From Polytrichum commune (lineage: Eukaryota > Streptophyta > Polytrichopsida > Polytrichales > Polytrichaceae), in assembly GCA_950295325.1 (NCBI GenBank), contig OX485804.1:4898001-4962000 (forward strand): a DNA stretch of 64,000 nt. Direction: 5' to 3'. Shown piece by piece: positions 25,260-35,526 of this stretch. Both the position numbers and the translations under genes were made by a program. Below the pieces are notes generated by a model. That model did not search any database. It was not told where the DNA came from and saw only the letters and a list, made by a program, of their open reading frames with translations. Each line of letters starts with the position of its first letter. Position 1 is the stretch's first letter.

Positions 25260-28200
25260 ATGGAGTTTGCAAAGATGATGCATGTTTTGAACAATGTTTT
25301 TCTACCAAGAAAACTACCTCAAGAAGACCTTGAATCTACTCTTAATCCCGGCGGAGCTTTTGTTCAATTGGTTGCTCGAGAGGTTGGCGATATTGCAAAA
25401 AAGGTGCCACTTCCAGAGTTCAAGGAAGTTGCACGCATGATGCAAAGATGGACAGAGGTCCAAGCTAAATCTGTTAGCTGGGAAAAAGTGCATAACAATA
25501 TCACAAACCTACGTCAAGGTGAAACTTTTTCTCTTTACGTGAGGGGACAAAATGCTGGTCTTTGTATATCAAGCCCTGTGGTTGCAACCTACCCCACAAC
25601 TATGGCAGTGTTTCGTGTTGCGGCAAACTCCGAAGAGGTGATGGCTGCCAAGGGTGACTTGATTGGCATGTTTCCAAGCTGGACTGTCAAGACCAATGTA
25701 GAAAGAGTTCAAAGCGAGAGTTTCGCAAAACAAGTTGCAGTAATGGCGAACAACATATTCTCAGAGACGTTGCCAGAGTCAAGGAAGTCTGGAGTAAAGG
25801 TGGCAGAGCTACGAGATGTGTCTAATGCAAGCTACATGACAAGATGGTTGGTGCTTGCCGTGGCTGGTTGTTCGGAGATTTCAGGTGGGGAGGATACGGT
25901 GCGCATAGAAAAGAAAATCCGTGATGATATCTTATGGCATAGGGCTAAGCAGCCATGGCGACGATCAGGAGAATACATGACTGTCAAAGCGGTTCTCCAA
26001 AGCATGTTGGAACATCAACTAGGACCGTCCAACGGACGAATTTCTTACAAATTGATGTTGATACAAGTCATGATGAACATCTTGCAAGAAAACTACACGA
26101 AATTGGAAACGGATGTGGTGCTCCAAATGTTGAGCAAGTTGGCTCGACGTCTTTCCAAGATAGATGGTGTGTTTCAAACTGTCTCGGTGCTCCCAGAGAT
26201 TCTAAACAAGGGCCAAGAGATTATAGGAAAATGTTCAAAAGTGTTGGTTAGCATCCGTGGACACATTGATGAGCGGTGGCAAAGGATCATTGAGCGAGAG
26301 GCATCCCATCGTCAAGTGGTTGTGGACATGTCAAAACTCAATTTTGTAGAGCACATCAAGCATTTGCTCAACAATGCCACCCAACACCTTGAGGAGGCTT
26401 TGAGTACATCACCACAACCTACTCCAATCAAAGCAAGAGCTCCAATTTGTTGTAAACGGAACAAATCCAAAACAATTCCAAATGTTGATATTGTTGTTTC
26501 CAACAAAGCCCAAGTTGATATTGGAGAGGCCCTTCATGGCATTGAGTCTTGGGTGCAAAATGTTCTTTGGCGTGGGCGTGAAGAATGCGATATGCATTTT
26601 CAAAGCCCTTCCCTTTTTAACCTCTTAAGGGTGTACATAAAGAAGGGGAAGGAATACTACAAAGATGACCCTTTGGGATCTAGCCGTATGATACTCGCAA
26701 CAATCACCATTGTTGCAGTACTAGATTATATGGCAACCCGAGTACACCCTTTACTCCAAAACTACAATCATGGTGTAAACACATCAGTCTTGCAAGAGTT
26801 ACTTTTGCCCCATCGAGGTGATATGGAACATTTGGCCGAGTTGGAGGCTTATTTTGCTGGGCGTATACACAATGGAAGCTCGGACATTTCTCTAATCAGC
26901 GAGGACGTCCCTTCTATAATGTCTTTTTCAGTGCAATATGCACGCCAAGATCGTGCAATGCAGGAAGTCAAAGAGGAAATTATCGAATTTGGTATTCAAA
27001 AGGAGCGAGAGAAATTGGAGGAAGTATCACAAAGGCGTAGAGATCACGAGCGTCTTCTCCAAAATGCTCAAGCAATATCACACACTCAGTCCACCGATCG
27101 ATATGGATTCCCTATCCATTATTCTTCAAACTGCGGAAAATGCAGTTTGGAAAATCAAGCTAAGAACATGACAGTTTCAATCTACGAGTCCCCATTGCCT
27201 GCAATTGATCATTTACAAGATGCAGTTGTATTTGAATTGGTAAGCCCGACCATTTTGATTGTTCTCCGTGATGCTCTGCATGTTCTCAATAAAGACATAT
27301 TGGGTGTTGAAATGGCATCTGATGATAAAAGGGGAACATGGCTAGAGTACGAACCTTTGAAAAGGTGGGTTTCATTCAGTGCATATTCTAGATTGACCAC
27401 TCTTTGCAGCACCTCCAAGTTGTTTTTGCAAACGCATTATAATGTCCCACCACACGTTTTAAGTCCAGATGATGCTTTTATCAAGCCGAATGGGTTCAAT
27501 GTCCATCCAATGGAAACTCATAGCAATGTATGTGCAAGCGCCTCCACTTACAAGAAAGAGGGGGACATATCCTCTTCGGTAACATTGGGTGTAGATGGTG
27601 TATATAAGTGCCTCCAATGGACCATGGGTAAAACATCTCACACCGAAAATCGAGTTTTGGCTTGTCAAAATCAGTGCCCCCATGAACTGAACCTATCAGA
27701 GTTTAAGGCATTTGGAGCACTACGAGCTGGACATCTCCTTCAAGTCCGAAATATTGCTCGGGCCCTGGAGATGCAATCATTGTCGTTTTGCCAACCAAGC
27801 GTAGTGAATTTATTATCACAATCATTGTGGCAGACCGGTCCACCAATTGTGGGTGGAAACGTCGATGGGTGGGCGCGGGAATCAAACTTGGACTTGCGCA
27901 ATGAAGCCTTTGTGGGGTTTGTCATCAAACAACTTGATTCCCTTCTTGAAAGAAATCAAGGAAATTGGAAGGACCATTTGGTCTTGTTGAGCATTGTAAC
28001 CATAACTGGGCGCCTTTTGGAATTGTCTGAAGGCACTTGGAACAAGGCAATTGCAAATGTTCTCCTATCATGTCGTAGTGTGGCGGAACATTGGTTGGAA
28101 AGAATTGAGCAAGTGCTCGGAGAGATGTTGGCATCGCCAATAGAAGAGGTCGAAAGGATTCGAACCAAGCTCGTTGAAATAGCAGCCATAGCAGCACTAA

Positions 28201-31200
28201 CTTTTGATGTCAATGATCGTCATGTGAGTTTGGTTTTGAGAAACGAGGCCGATGTGACATCTTGGTTGCGGACTATGGCTCGTATTCATGACAATAAATG
28301 CTTGAATTCCAAATCAACTTCGGGAAGGTTCCAAGATTGTTTTGGGCGGAACCTTCTTCGGCAAGTTTGGAATGTAGCGTTGCGATTGGAAGAGAGCTTG
28401 AATCAATGGTTTTCACGTACACGCTATTGCTTGGATGATTTCGTTTCGAAGCATTGGGCTGATGCCGGGCAAGGTCGGTTTGGATCTTGGGTACAATATG
28501 ATTCACCTTGCGAGCGTTGGTGGAGGTGTAGTTTTACAATTTTGAACGCCGATGGAAGTGAACGCAACATGACTTTGCAAATGGACACCTTGCGAGGGTC
28601 ATTTCTTGTGGATGGATGTCCAGTAGCTCGCCTCCCTTCCACAATAAGCGATCATGAAGACTACAAGAGAGTATTTGGCATGCATGTATTTCAAGTGCAA
28701 CCCGCAGCAGCTTGTTCAGGCTCATTTGTGTCTCTCTACAAACTGAAAGGATCCACCTTCACGTTCGCATTACTAGATAACAACCGTCTTCTTGTGAAAG
28801 AACGACATCGTGATGGCTACGAGTTGGAACTCTTTCCAAGTCGGTTTTTCAAAGGCGACCTTCCTTTGCGTCTCATTGAACAACATAGTCATTGGATCCT
28901 AAGAGAAGGAAATGACGCGGGGCTCAAACGATCCAAGCTCATGGACCCCTTTGAAACCCGGGGTTGCATTTTATTTCGTCCGGTCAGGTTTGATGATCTT
29001 GGATTTGTTGACATTGAGGGTGTCCCATTTGTCCTCAATATTGCATTGAAACAAGTGCGTGACATAAAGAGAGGTCGGGACTTGGTGGATATGTGCAGCA
29101 CTACTGTACAAGAGCTTCATAGCAAAGCGCTCCACCGTCTTGAACTGAAGCATTTCATTCATGTCTTTGTCAATGAAGATGATAGGATTGTTGCAGAATT
29201 ACCACGCATGGGGTTGAACTTCAATGTGGATCCAACATCAGGGGAATTTTGGTCTTGCGAGAAACCTGGGTTTTTTGTTTCCAAAGAGCAGGCATTTGGA
29301 GCCTTGATTGGCTTGCATTGCGGTATTGTATTGGAAGAAAAAAATTCATCGGCTCCATGCACCCCAAAACGTTGTATGATAATCCCGCACTTTGTGGGGT
29401 TGTTAGAAAGCAAGATGGCGGGATCCAATTTTGAAAATCACCATGTGGTGGAAATGAAATTTGACGAGTTATGCTCTCCGAGCTTCTTTATCTATGAAGT
29501 TGATGACCGTATGCGTTGTCTTCGAGGTCCGGCAAGTCCAACAGCTTGGCTTTATTTGGCTCTCCTCCATGCTATGACTTCGTACCTATTGCCCGACCCT
29601 TTCACTGGCTTGACTGGAACAGAGTCAGCATTGAGATTGCTCCAGTCCCCACGTTGTTGGACATGTGAGCCGTACAAGGTTGAGGCACATTCTATCTTGA
29701 GAGCCATTGCGCAACTATCCCCAACTCGAACGTGGTATCCAAAACATTTGCAATGTATGCAGAGTGTTGAATGGCCTGCAACAATGTACTCGTCTACATC
29801 TCTTGATGCTTTTCAACTAGTGGTTGGCAGACTCATTGCCGATAATGCGCGCCTCAAATTCCTTTTCCCCATCTCAAACGAGTTGGATTTGCTTCCACCT
29901 CAAGAGGATTCTAAACTCTCTCTCAAATATTATTGGAGGTCTCGGGATGTCTTTGGAAAGGAAGCGCAAATGAATGTTGATTTGGAGCAACACTTTGGAG
30001 GACGGCCATCGTTGAGTGTGACATATATGAATTTGTCAACCGAGGAGCTTGATGATTTCAAGAAACATGATTTTTTGCGAAACTTGGTCGAAGCAGGACA
30101 CACGTGGAGGCATATTTTGATATCTCAGAGATCGGACTTGCTAAAATCTCATTTGCTGAATTGCGAGAAGTTAGCCGGTGTTAGCACTGAAGGCTTTTAT
30201 GGAAACCCAACTGTCTATGCTTGGCGGGGTATAAGTGGGAGTAATTTCTCTCAATATTTTCTCAATCTGTATAATTTTGCTAGAATGGCTCAAGAACAAG
30301 ACCGATGCAGAGAATTCACCTTTCTTCTAGCATTCCTAGCATATTCATCTGTGCATCGTCTACCTTTGTCCGTGCTTCATTGCGTTGCGGTTCATGCAAG
30401 GGATTTCAAGTCCTTAAAACCACCGGTGCATGAAAGCTACGAAGACACCAATGAAGTTGAGTTTGACATGATTATGGTACAGTCTGTGGTGGATAGCCAC
30501 AAGATTTCTTTTGAGGGTTGGATGTCGAAGGAAGGTGGGAGTCCAATACTACATGAATCGAGGAATGCCTTCCTTACAAGGAAAAAACATGAATTCCAAA
30601 GGATCCAAGCAGCAGAAGGTAATGATATTACTAAAACTGCGCGGGAAAGATGGCCAACCAAGCTTCCATATTCTGGTTCATTAAAGACTATTGACAAGGG
30701 CCTAGCTATTAAGAAAATCAACGATCTTTTTGAACGATGGTCCCGCAACAAAGAACTCCATGACTTTGTGGCCATGGTGGAGAAGAAAGTGTTGGATATT
30801 TGCTATGATCCTACATTTGTATTGGAACATGGGCCTCTTCAGGCACCCATCAACTTGCTCACCAGACACAAAAAACAACCCTTTCGCTTGGTAACCCTTC
30901 CACATATGTCGGGCACACTTTCAGACTCACTCACGAACCAATCGGTGTTTCGATCGGGAAACTTTGGGCCAGACATTAGCTCATCCGAACCCACAAGACC
31001 AAATTGCAAACCGGATGATGGGTTGCCACCCTTTCCTTTGCAAGAGGAAAATGAATCTTGCGAGATTGCCAAGAAATTCAACAACGACATGAGAACAAGT
31101 TGGAAAGAGCACCACAAACTTCAACATGGACCGCCACTTGTTGTGGAGAAAGTGCGGATCATCGAGAAATTAAGGGTTTGTAAAGCAAAATCGACTGCTC

Positions 31201-34200
31201 TATGGGATCAAATATGTGATGTTTTGAAACCGCGGGACGTGGTGGGGCAAGCATTAGAAGCTGCCGGGCTAAGGTGCCGAGTTGTGCCAGTTATTTTGCT
31301 TCCGCTTATAATGAGAGGGGAGTTAGAGTTGCAAAATCTTCGGGTTGGTCTTGGTGCTCTAGCAGTTTTGTGGACGTTGGAGCAACAAGCAGAACGTTGC
31401 TTGCGAATGGTGCAATCAAACGAGTCTCCACAGGAGAACGTTGCATTGCAAAAAGAGTTGGCCAATGTCGGTCATTCAAACTGGCAGCCAGAGGATCACC
31501 CAGAGTGGCTCATTCTTGAGCTTGAAGGAGACTATCTGATGCGAATTGTCCAAGTTGATGTCGCCAATAAGATGTTACACCCAGATGGCAACGAGAATGT
31601 GGTTTTGCAATTGAATATGGGTGAAGGCAAGACTAGTGTGATTGTGCCTGCTCTTTGTGCTTCTATTTCTAATGGTGTGCAATATGCACGCCTCACAGTC
31701 CTCAGCTCTTTATTCCGCATGAATTTCGATGCATTGGCCTTCAAGCTCGGCGGATTGCTAAACCGACGAGTATACACCTTCCCTTATCGACGCGACATAA
31801 ATATTAACAAGGAAAAAGTGCGTGTAATAAAGAAGGTTTTTGAAGAATGTGTTGCCAAACGAGGTGTTGTCGTGATGCGACCTGAGCATAGGCTCAGCTC
31901 TGAGCTAAAAGTTTTGGAGCTATGCCGGTCAGGGCATGATCCAAGTCTTGCGGCTCAATTACGCAATCTCCAAACCATGGTCAATGCAAAAGCCAGAGAT
32001 GTTCTTGACGAGTCAGACTTACTCCTTCATGTGAAGTACCAGGTCGTGTACACAGTCGGGGAACAAATGAATCTTGATGGTGGGGCTTTGCGATGGAAGG
32101 TATCACAAAGTGTTCTCCAAAGCGTTCAACGACATTGCGAATCCTTGCTACAAAAATTTGGAAGCAAAGCTATCGAATTGAAACGGGCAAATGAGGAAGC
32201 ATTTGCATTTCCTCACATCCGGTTGTTACGGGAATCCCTTAACAACGACCTTTGCAAGATGATTGCCGACGACATTCTTTGCGGTGGGGATGACAATTTA
32301 CCCCTTCGTGAGCTACATCGTGATGTTGCTGACCGTGTTCGTTCTTTCATCTTGCCAAAGTCAATCGCCGATGTTGATGATGTTTCGTTGGAAGAGATTG
32401 AGAAAATATGCCCTATTGGACCGAGTTTGGATTGCATCCTCATTTTACGTGGCTTGCTATGTTATGGAGTGCTCTTCCATGCACTTCAAATGCGTTGGCG
32501 CGTCCAATATGGAGTGAGACCTTCCGGCATTCCCAAGATGGCAGTCCCTTTCCGAGCAAAGGATGTGCCGGTTGAGCGAGCAGAGTATGGCCACCCCGAT
32601 GTGGCCATCATGTTGACACAAATCAACTATTACAATAGTGGATTGAATGATACACAATTGTCGGAGACATTCCACAAGCTCCATCGGTTATCATCATGTG
32701 AATCAGAGTACCAAAGATGGTTGAGAGATGTGCCCTCTGAACGTGTCCCAAAGACGATGCGCACTCTATCGAGTGTCAATTTGGAGGACTTTGTACAACG
32801 GACCACAATTGTGTTCCCGTTCTTGAGGCGTAATATGCGTGTCATTGATTTTTGGTTATCAACGGTGGTCTTCCCAGTGGAAGCCAAACAATTTGAAGGG
32901 AAGTTGGTGGCATCGGCATGGGACCTCAGTAATTCCTCCAATGAAGGACACCCCGTATCAGGATTTAGTGGCACAAAGGACACCAGTATTCTTCTGCCAA
33001 CCTCTGTCATCCAACGTGACCTACCCGAATTGCAAGGCACAGATGGCGCTGTGATAAAGAAACTTTTGCAACAAGGTAATTCTTCTTATCACGAGTTTCC
33101 ATCGTGCATCACCAATTTGGAGATTTTGGAAAGAATTGTGGAATCAAAAGCTTGTGTTCTCCTTGATGTTGGTGCTCTCATGGTTGACATGGACAATCGA
33201 GACGTTGCAACCAAGTGGCTAGAGAGGCTTATTGATCGAAACAAAATCGAGGCAGCAATATATTTTGATGACGACAACCAAATTATGGCCATCGATAGGA
33301 GCGGACGTAGCGGGCCTTTGCATTTGTCACCATTCCATCAACAAATGTCTCGATGTGTCGTTTACCTAGATGATGTGCACACACGTGGAACTGACTTGAA
33401 GATTCCACGTGGCTCTCATGCTTGTGTAACTCTTGGTAAAGGCATCACCAAAGACCGCCTAGTCCAAGCATGCATGAGGATGCGAATGCTAGGAGAAGGT
33501 CATTCGGTGAGCTTTTGGGCTTCCCAAGAGGTCCACACATCGATTGTGTCCACATCGTCCTCTTCAGTTAAGCCTACAAGCAAAGATGTGCTCCGTTGGG
33601 TCATAAGAAACACCGTGACCGAGATCCAACATGGTTTTCGGCATTGGGGTTCTCAAGGTATCGCACACGTTTGCAAGCAAGTCATTCACAGGAAGTTTCA
33701 AGCCAACCAAGGCGTTCATTCGTTGCAACAACTAGGCCAGCTATGCACGGAACAAGAAATTACTGCACTTTCGCGATCTTATGGTTGTGAAAGAAGGCGC
33801 AAGCCATTGCCATCGATCATGAAAGACCGACTTCAACGTACAGCCAACAACATGCAAAGTGCAATGATTGGCAACGAGACTTCCAACATGGTTGTGGAGC
33901 TTGGTCGTTCTATTATAAACATGATCGATCAGTACACTAAGCATGTCAAATGCTTTGCCCATGTCCTAGACGAAGAGCAGGAGCGTGAGCTTGAGCATGA
34001 GCTGGAGGAACATCAAGAGGTTCAACGACCTGCTGAAGCCACACCACACAAGCCGAAAGTTTCAAAAGCCGTTCGTCAATTGGCCAGACTTGGAAAATTT
34101 GACCGGGCGAGCATTGAATTTCTACCAATCTTGGAAGCATTTAAAGGCACAAAACTATGGCAAAAGGCAGAGGCCAAAGCTTGGAGCAACAAGTTGTTTG

Positions 34201-34925
34201 TTACAAGAGAATTTGCAACTGTCGTAGCACCACACAGTGTGTCTACGGGAGTTGACTTCCTTCGTCCAGTGGCATGGTTAGTAGTGGTCACAAATAGATT
34301 GGACAAGGGTTCAAAGCCCCAATCATCATATCAAGGGAGCAAAACCCACTGTGATCTCATCGAAGACCTCGAGGCCATTGTCCTTTTGAGCCCCTTTGAA
34401 GTCAATTCACTTATGGCAGAATTCCGGCAAGGAAAAGGAGCCCACCTCCATATGGTGGCCCCTCGTCATCATCGAGGACAAAGCTTCATGTTCTCTGAGC
34501 CCTCATTGGTCTTGCCAAAGTTGGGTAGCAAGCATAAGCCATTTGATGATCCCACACACATCGCCCAACTCCTTGGATTTTCAGGAAGCGTTTTCTTTGC
34601 CAATAATCGCGAGCAAGATGCTTATTGTGATTTCTTGGGATTGTGCCCCCGTCCTCGAAGTGAAGTTGAAGAAAATGCATTCCATCATGGCGACATTGAG
34701 CAAGATGGATATGTTCCTCCGGAACAACGGCAGAAGCTTCACTTGAAGACTGCATGTGTTTTTGAACGAAGCCCAATGCCTTTCATGGTTGAGGTTCTTT
34801 CGTCACGTGGATGGGTGGGTCATGCTTCCACATCTCATGTGGGTCAAATCTTATTCATGGGTCAACGTGCACACATTGGTAACGTTGATAATCCATACAA
34901 AGTCAAAGAATTTTGTGGCCCTTAG
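25260..34925 (+). CDS. Giant DUF6606/DUF3638/DUF3645 family protein (3221 aa)
   Basis: This is a single uninterrupted frame. Its N-terminus VLNNVFLPRKLPQED matches the opening of the DUF6606 region of this family, so the start is credible and the gene looks complete. A P-loop NMGEGKTSVIVP sits at residues 2119-2130 (GEGKT at 2121-2125). A Walker-B-like DVLDESD is at 2247-2253, and the DUF3645 signature FRAKDVPVERAEYGHPDVAI begins at 2431. A helicase motif-VI-like stretch, TKDRLVQACMRMRMLG, spans about 2730-2745, with YLDDVHTRGTD just before it. An acidic EEQERELEHELEE segment (about 2904-2916) is also typical. The family is thought to be an SF2-like ATPase. Some databases label it ubiquitinyl hydrolase; I see no ubiquitin-protease motif that proves this. 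No introns are present, unlike the genes at 41-56 kb. Confidence 0.93.
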   Translation: MEFAKMMHVLNNVFLPRKLPQEDLESTLNPGGAFVQLVAREVGDIAKKVPLPEFKEVARMMQRWTEVQAKSVSWEKVHNNITNLRQGETFSLYVRGQNAGLCISSPVVATYPTTMAVFRVAANSEEVMAAKGDLIGMFPSWTVKTNVERVQSESFAKQVAVMANNIFSETLPESRKSGVKVAELRDVSNASYMTRWLVLAVAGCSEISGGEDTVRIEKKIRDDILWHRAKQPWRRSGEYMTVKAVLQSMLEHQLGPSNGRISYKLMLIQVMMNILQENYTKLETDVVLQMLSKLARRLSKIDGVFQTVSVLPEILNKGQEIIGKCSKVLVSIRGHIDERWQRIIEREASHRQVVVDMSKLNFVEHIKHLLNNATQHLEEALSTSPQPTPIKARAPICCKRNKSKTIPNVDIVVSNKAQVDIGEALHGIESWVQNVLWRGREECDMHFQSPSLFNLLRVYIKKGKEYYKDDPLGSSRMILATITIVAVLDYMATRVHPLLQNYNHGVNTSVLQELLLPHRGDMEHLAELEAYFAGRIHNGSSDISLISEDVPSIMSFSVQYARQDRAMQEVKEEIIEFGIQKEREKLEEVSQRRRDHERLLQNAQAISHTQSTDRYGFPIHYSSNCGKCSLENQAKNMTVSIYESPLPAIDHLQDAVVFELVSPTILIVLRDALHVLNKDILGVEMASDDKRGTWLEYEPLKRWVSFSAYSRLTTLCSTSKLFLQTHYNVPPHVLSPDDAFIKPNGFNVHPMETHSNVCASASTYKKEGDISSSVTLGVDGVYKCLQWTMGKTSHTENRVLACQNQCPHELNLSEFKAFGALRAGHLLQVRNIARALEMQSLSFCQPSVVNLLSQSLWQTGPPIVGGNVDGWARESNLDLRNEAFVGFVIKQLDSLLERNQGNWKDHLVLLSIVTITGRLLELSEGTWNKAIANVLLSCRSVAEHWLERIEQVLGEMLASPIEEVERIRTKLVEIAAIAALTFDVNDRHVSLVLRNEADVTSWLRTMARIHDNKCLNSKSTSGRFQDCFGRNLLRQVWNVALRLEESLNQWFSRTRYCLDDFVSKHWADAGQGRFGSWVQYDSPCERWWRCSFTILNADGSERNMTLQMDTLRGSFLVDGCPVARLPSTISDHEDYKRVFGMHVFQVQPAAACSGSFVSLYKLKGSTFTFALLDNNRLLVKERHRDGYELELFPSRFFKGDLPLRLIEQHSHWILREGNDAGLKRSKLMDPFETRGCILFRPVRFDDLGFVDIEGVPFVLNIALKQVRDIKRGRDLVDMCSTTVQELHSKALHRLELKHFIHVFVNEDDRIVAELPRMGLNFNVDPTSGEFWSCEKPGFFVSKEQAFGALIGLHCGIVLEEKNSSAPCTPKRCMIIPHFVGLLESKMAGSNFENHHVVEMKFDELCSPSFFIYEVDDRMRCLRGPASPTAWLYLALLHAMTSYLLPDPFTGLTGTESALRLLQSPRCWTCEPYKVEAHSILRAIAQLSPTRTWYPKHLQCMQSVEWPATMYSSTSLDAFQLVVGRLIADNARLKFLFPISNELDLLPPQEDSKLSLKYYWRSRDVFGKEAQMNVDLEQHFGGRPSLSVTYMNLSTEELDDFKKHDFLRNLVEAGHTWRHILISQRSDLLKSHLLNCEKLAGVSTEGFYGNPTVYAWRGISGSNFSQYFLNLYNFARMAQEQDRCREFTFLLAFLAYSSVHRLPLSVLHCVAVHARDFKSLKPPVHESYEDTNEVEFDMIMVQSVVDSHKISFEGWMSKEGGSPILHESRNAFLTRKKHEFQRIQAAEGNDITKTARERWPTKLPYSGSLKTIDKGLAIKKINDLFERWSRNKELHDFVAMVEKKVLDICYDPTFVLEHGPLQAPINLLTRHKKQPFRLVTLPHMSGTLSDSLTNQSVFRSGNFGPDISSSEPTRPNCKPDDGLPPFPLQEENESCEIAKKFNNDMRTSWKEHHKLQHGPPLVVEKVRIIEKLRVCKAKSTALWDQICDVLKPRDVVGQALEAAGLRCRVVPVILLPLIMRGELELQNLRVGLGALAVLWTLEQQAERCLRMVQSNESPQENVALQKELANVGHSNWQPEDHPEWLILELEGDYLMRIVQVDVANKMLHPDGNENVVLQLNMGEGKTSVIVPALCASISNGVQYARLTVLSSLFRMNFDALAFKLGGLLNRRVYTFPYRRDININKEKVRVIKKVFEECVAKRGVVVMRPEHRLSSELKVLELCRSGHDPSLAAQLRNLQTMVNAKARDVLDESDLLLHVKYQVVYTVGEQMNLDGGALRWKVSQSVLQSVQRHCESLLQKFGSKAIELKRANEEAFAFPHIRLLRESLNNDLCKMIADDILCGGDDNLPLRELHRDVADRVRSFILPKSIADVDDVSLEEIEKICPIGPSLDCILILRGLLCYGVLFHALQMRWRVQYGVRPSGIPKMAVPFRAKDVPVERAEYGHPDVAIMLTQINYYNSGLNDTQLSETFHKLHRLSSCESEYQRWLRDVPSERVPKTMRTLSSVNLEDFVQRTTIVFPFLRRNMRVIDFWLSTVVFPVEAKQFEGKLVASAWDLSNSSNEGHPVSGFSGTKDTSILLPTSVIQRDLPELQGTDGAVIKKLLQQGNSSYHEFPSCITNLEILERIVESKACVLLDVGALMVDMDNRDVATKWLERLIDRNKIEAAIYFDDDNQIMAIDRSGRSGPLHLSPFHQQMSRCVVYLDDVHTRGTDLKIPRGSHACVTLGKGITKDRLVQACMRMRMLGEGHSVSFWASQEVHTSIVSTSSSSVKPTSKDVLRWVIRNTVTEIQHGFRHWGSQGIAHVCKQVIHRKFQANQGVHSLQQLGQLCTEQEITALSRSYGCERRRKPLPSIMKDRLQRTANNMQSAMIGNETSNMVVELGRSIINMIDQYTKHVKCFAHVLDEEQERELEHELEEHQEVQRPAEATPHKPKVSKAVRQLARLGKFDRASIEFLPILEAFKGTKLWQKAEAKAWSNKLFVTREFATVVAPHSVSTGVDFLRPVAWLVVVTNRLDKGSKPQSSYQGSKTHCDLIEDLEAIVLLSPFEVNSLMAEFRQGKGAHLHMVAPRHHRGQSFMFSEPSLVLPKLGSKHKPFDDPTHIAQLLGFSGSVFFANNREQDAYCDFLGLCPRPRSEVEENAFHHGDIEQDGYVPPEQRQKLHLKTACVFERSPMPFMVEVLSSRGWVGHASTSHVGQILFMGQRAHIGNVDNPYKVKEFCGP

Positions 34926-35487
34926 AGCATTGTGGTAGTAATTTTCAACCTTTTTGGTTCAATTCTAGATTAAGTGTGATTAGAGCCTTTACTTATCTTG
35001 TTGTTAATTAAATGGATAAGTGAGAAGAGGTAATTGACTCGGAGAATTAGAAACAGTAACTAGTTGGGACAATGGTCTATGGCGGTTACGGAAGTTACCG
35101 GGCCTCGGCCGGCTCGTGTGGAAGATACAAGGGAGATGAAGACTCATAACTCTCTCTCAAACTTAGAGCAAGAAGGCTGGGAGAGCCGAGTCGCAGAAAT
35201 TGTCTTTGATTCATAACTTTTGGTCCTACCACTTAGTCAATTGTCTTTGAATAGTTTTGTGGAAATTAAGTACGATTTGTAGCGATTTCAGAGTGTATGT
35301 GCTGGATTACTTTAACTTTTGAATTATCTTTGTGCTCTGCCTCGGGTGTTGACATCCTTGCACGAGGTAATCTGATTGTGTGGCATAATTTTCTGTAATT
35401 ACAATATACCTTTGAGTTGAATGATAAGTCTATAGTCTGTGGTATGCTCTGTTATTGATTTACCTATAGGGGTGAACTCGTACGGGA

Positions 35488-35526
<39 letters not shown>

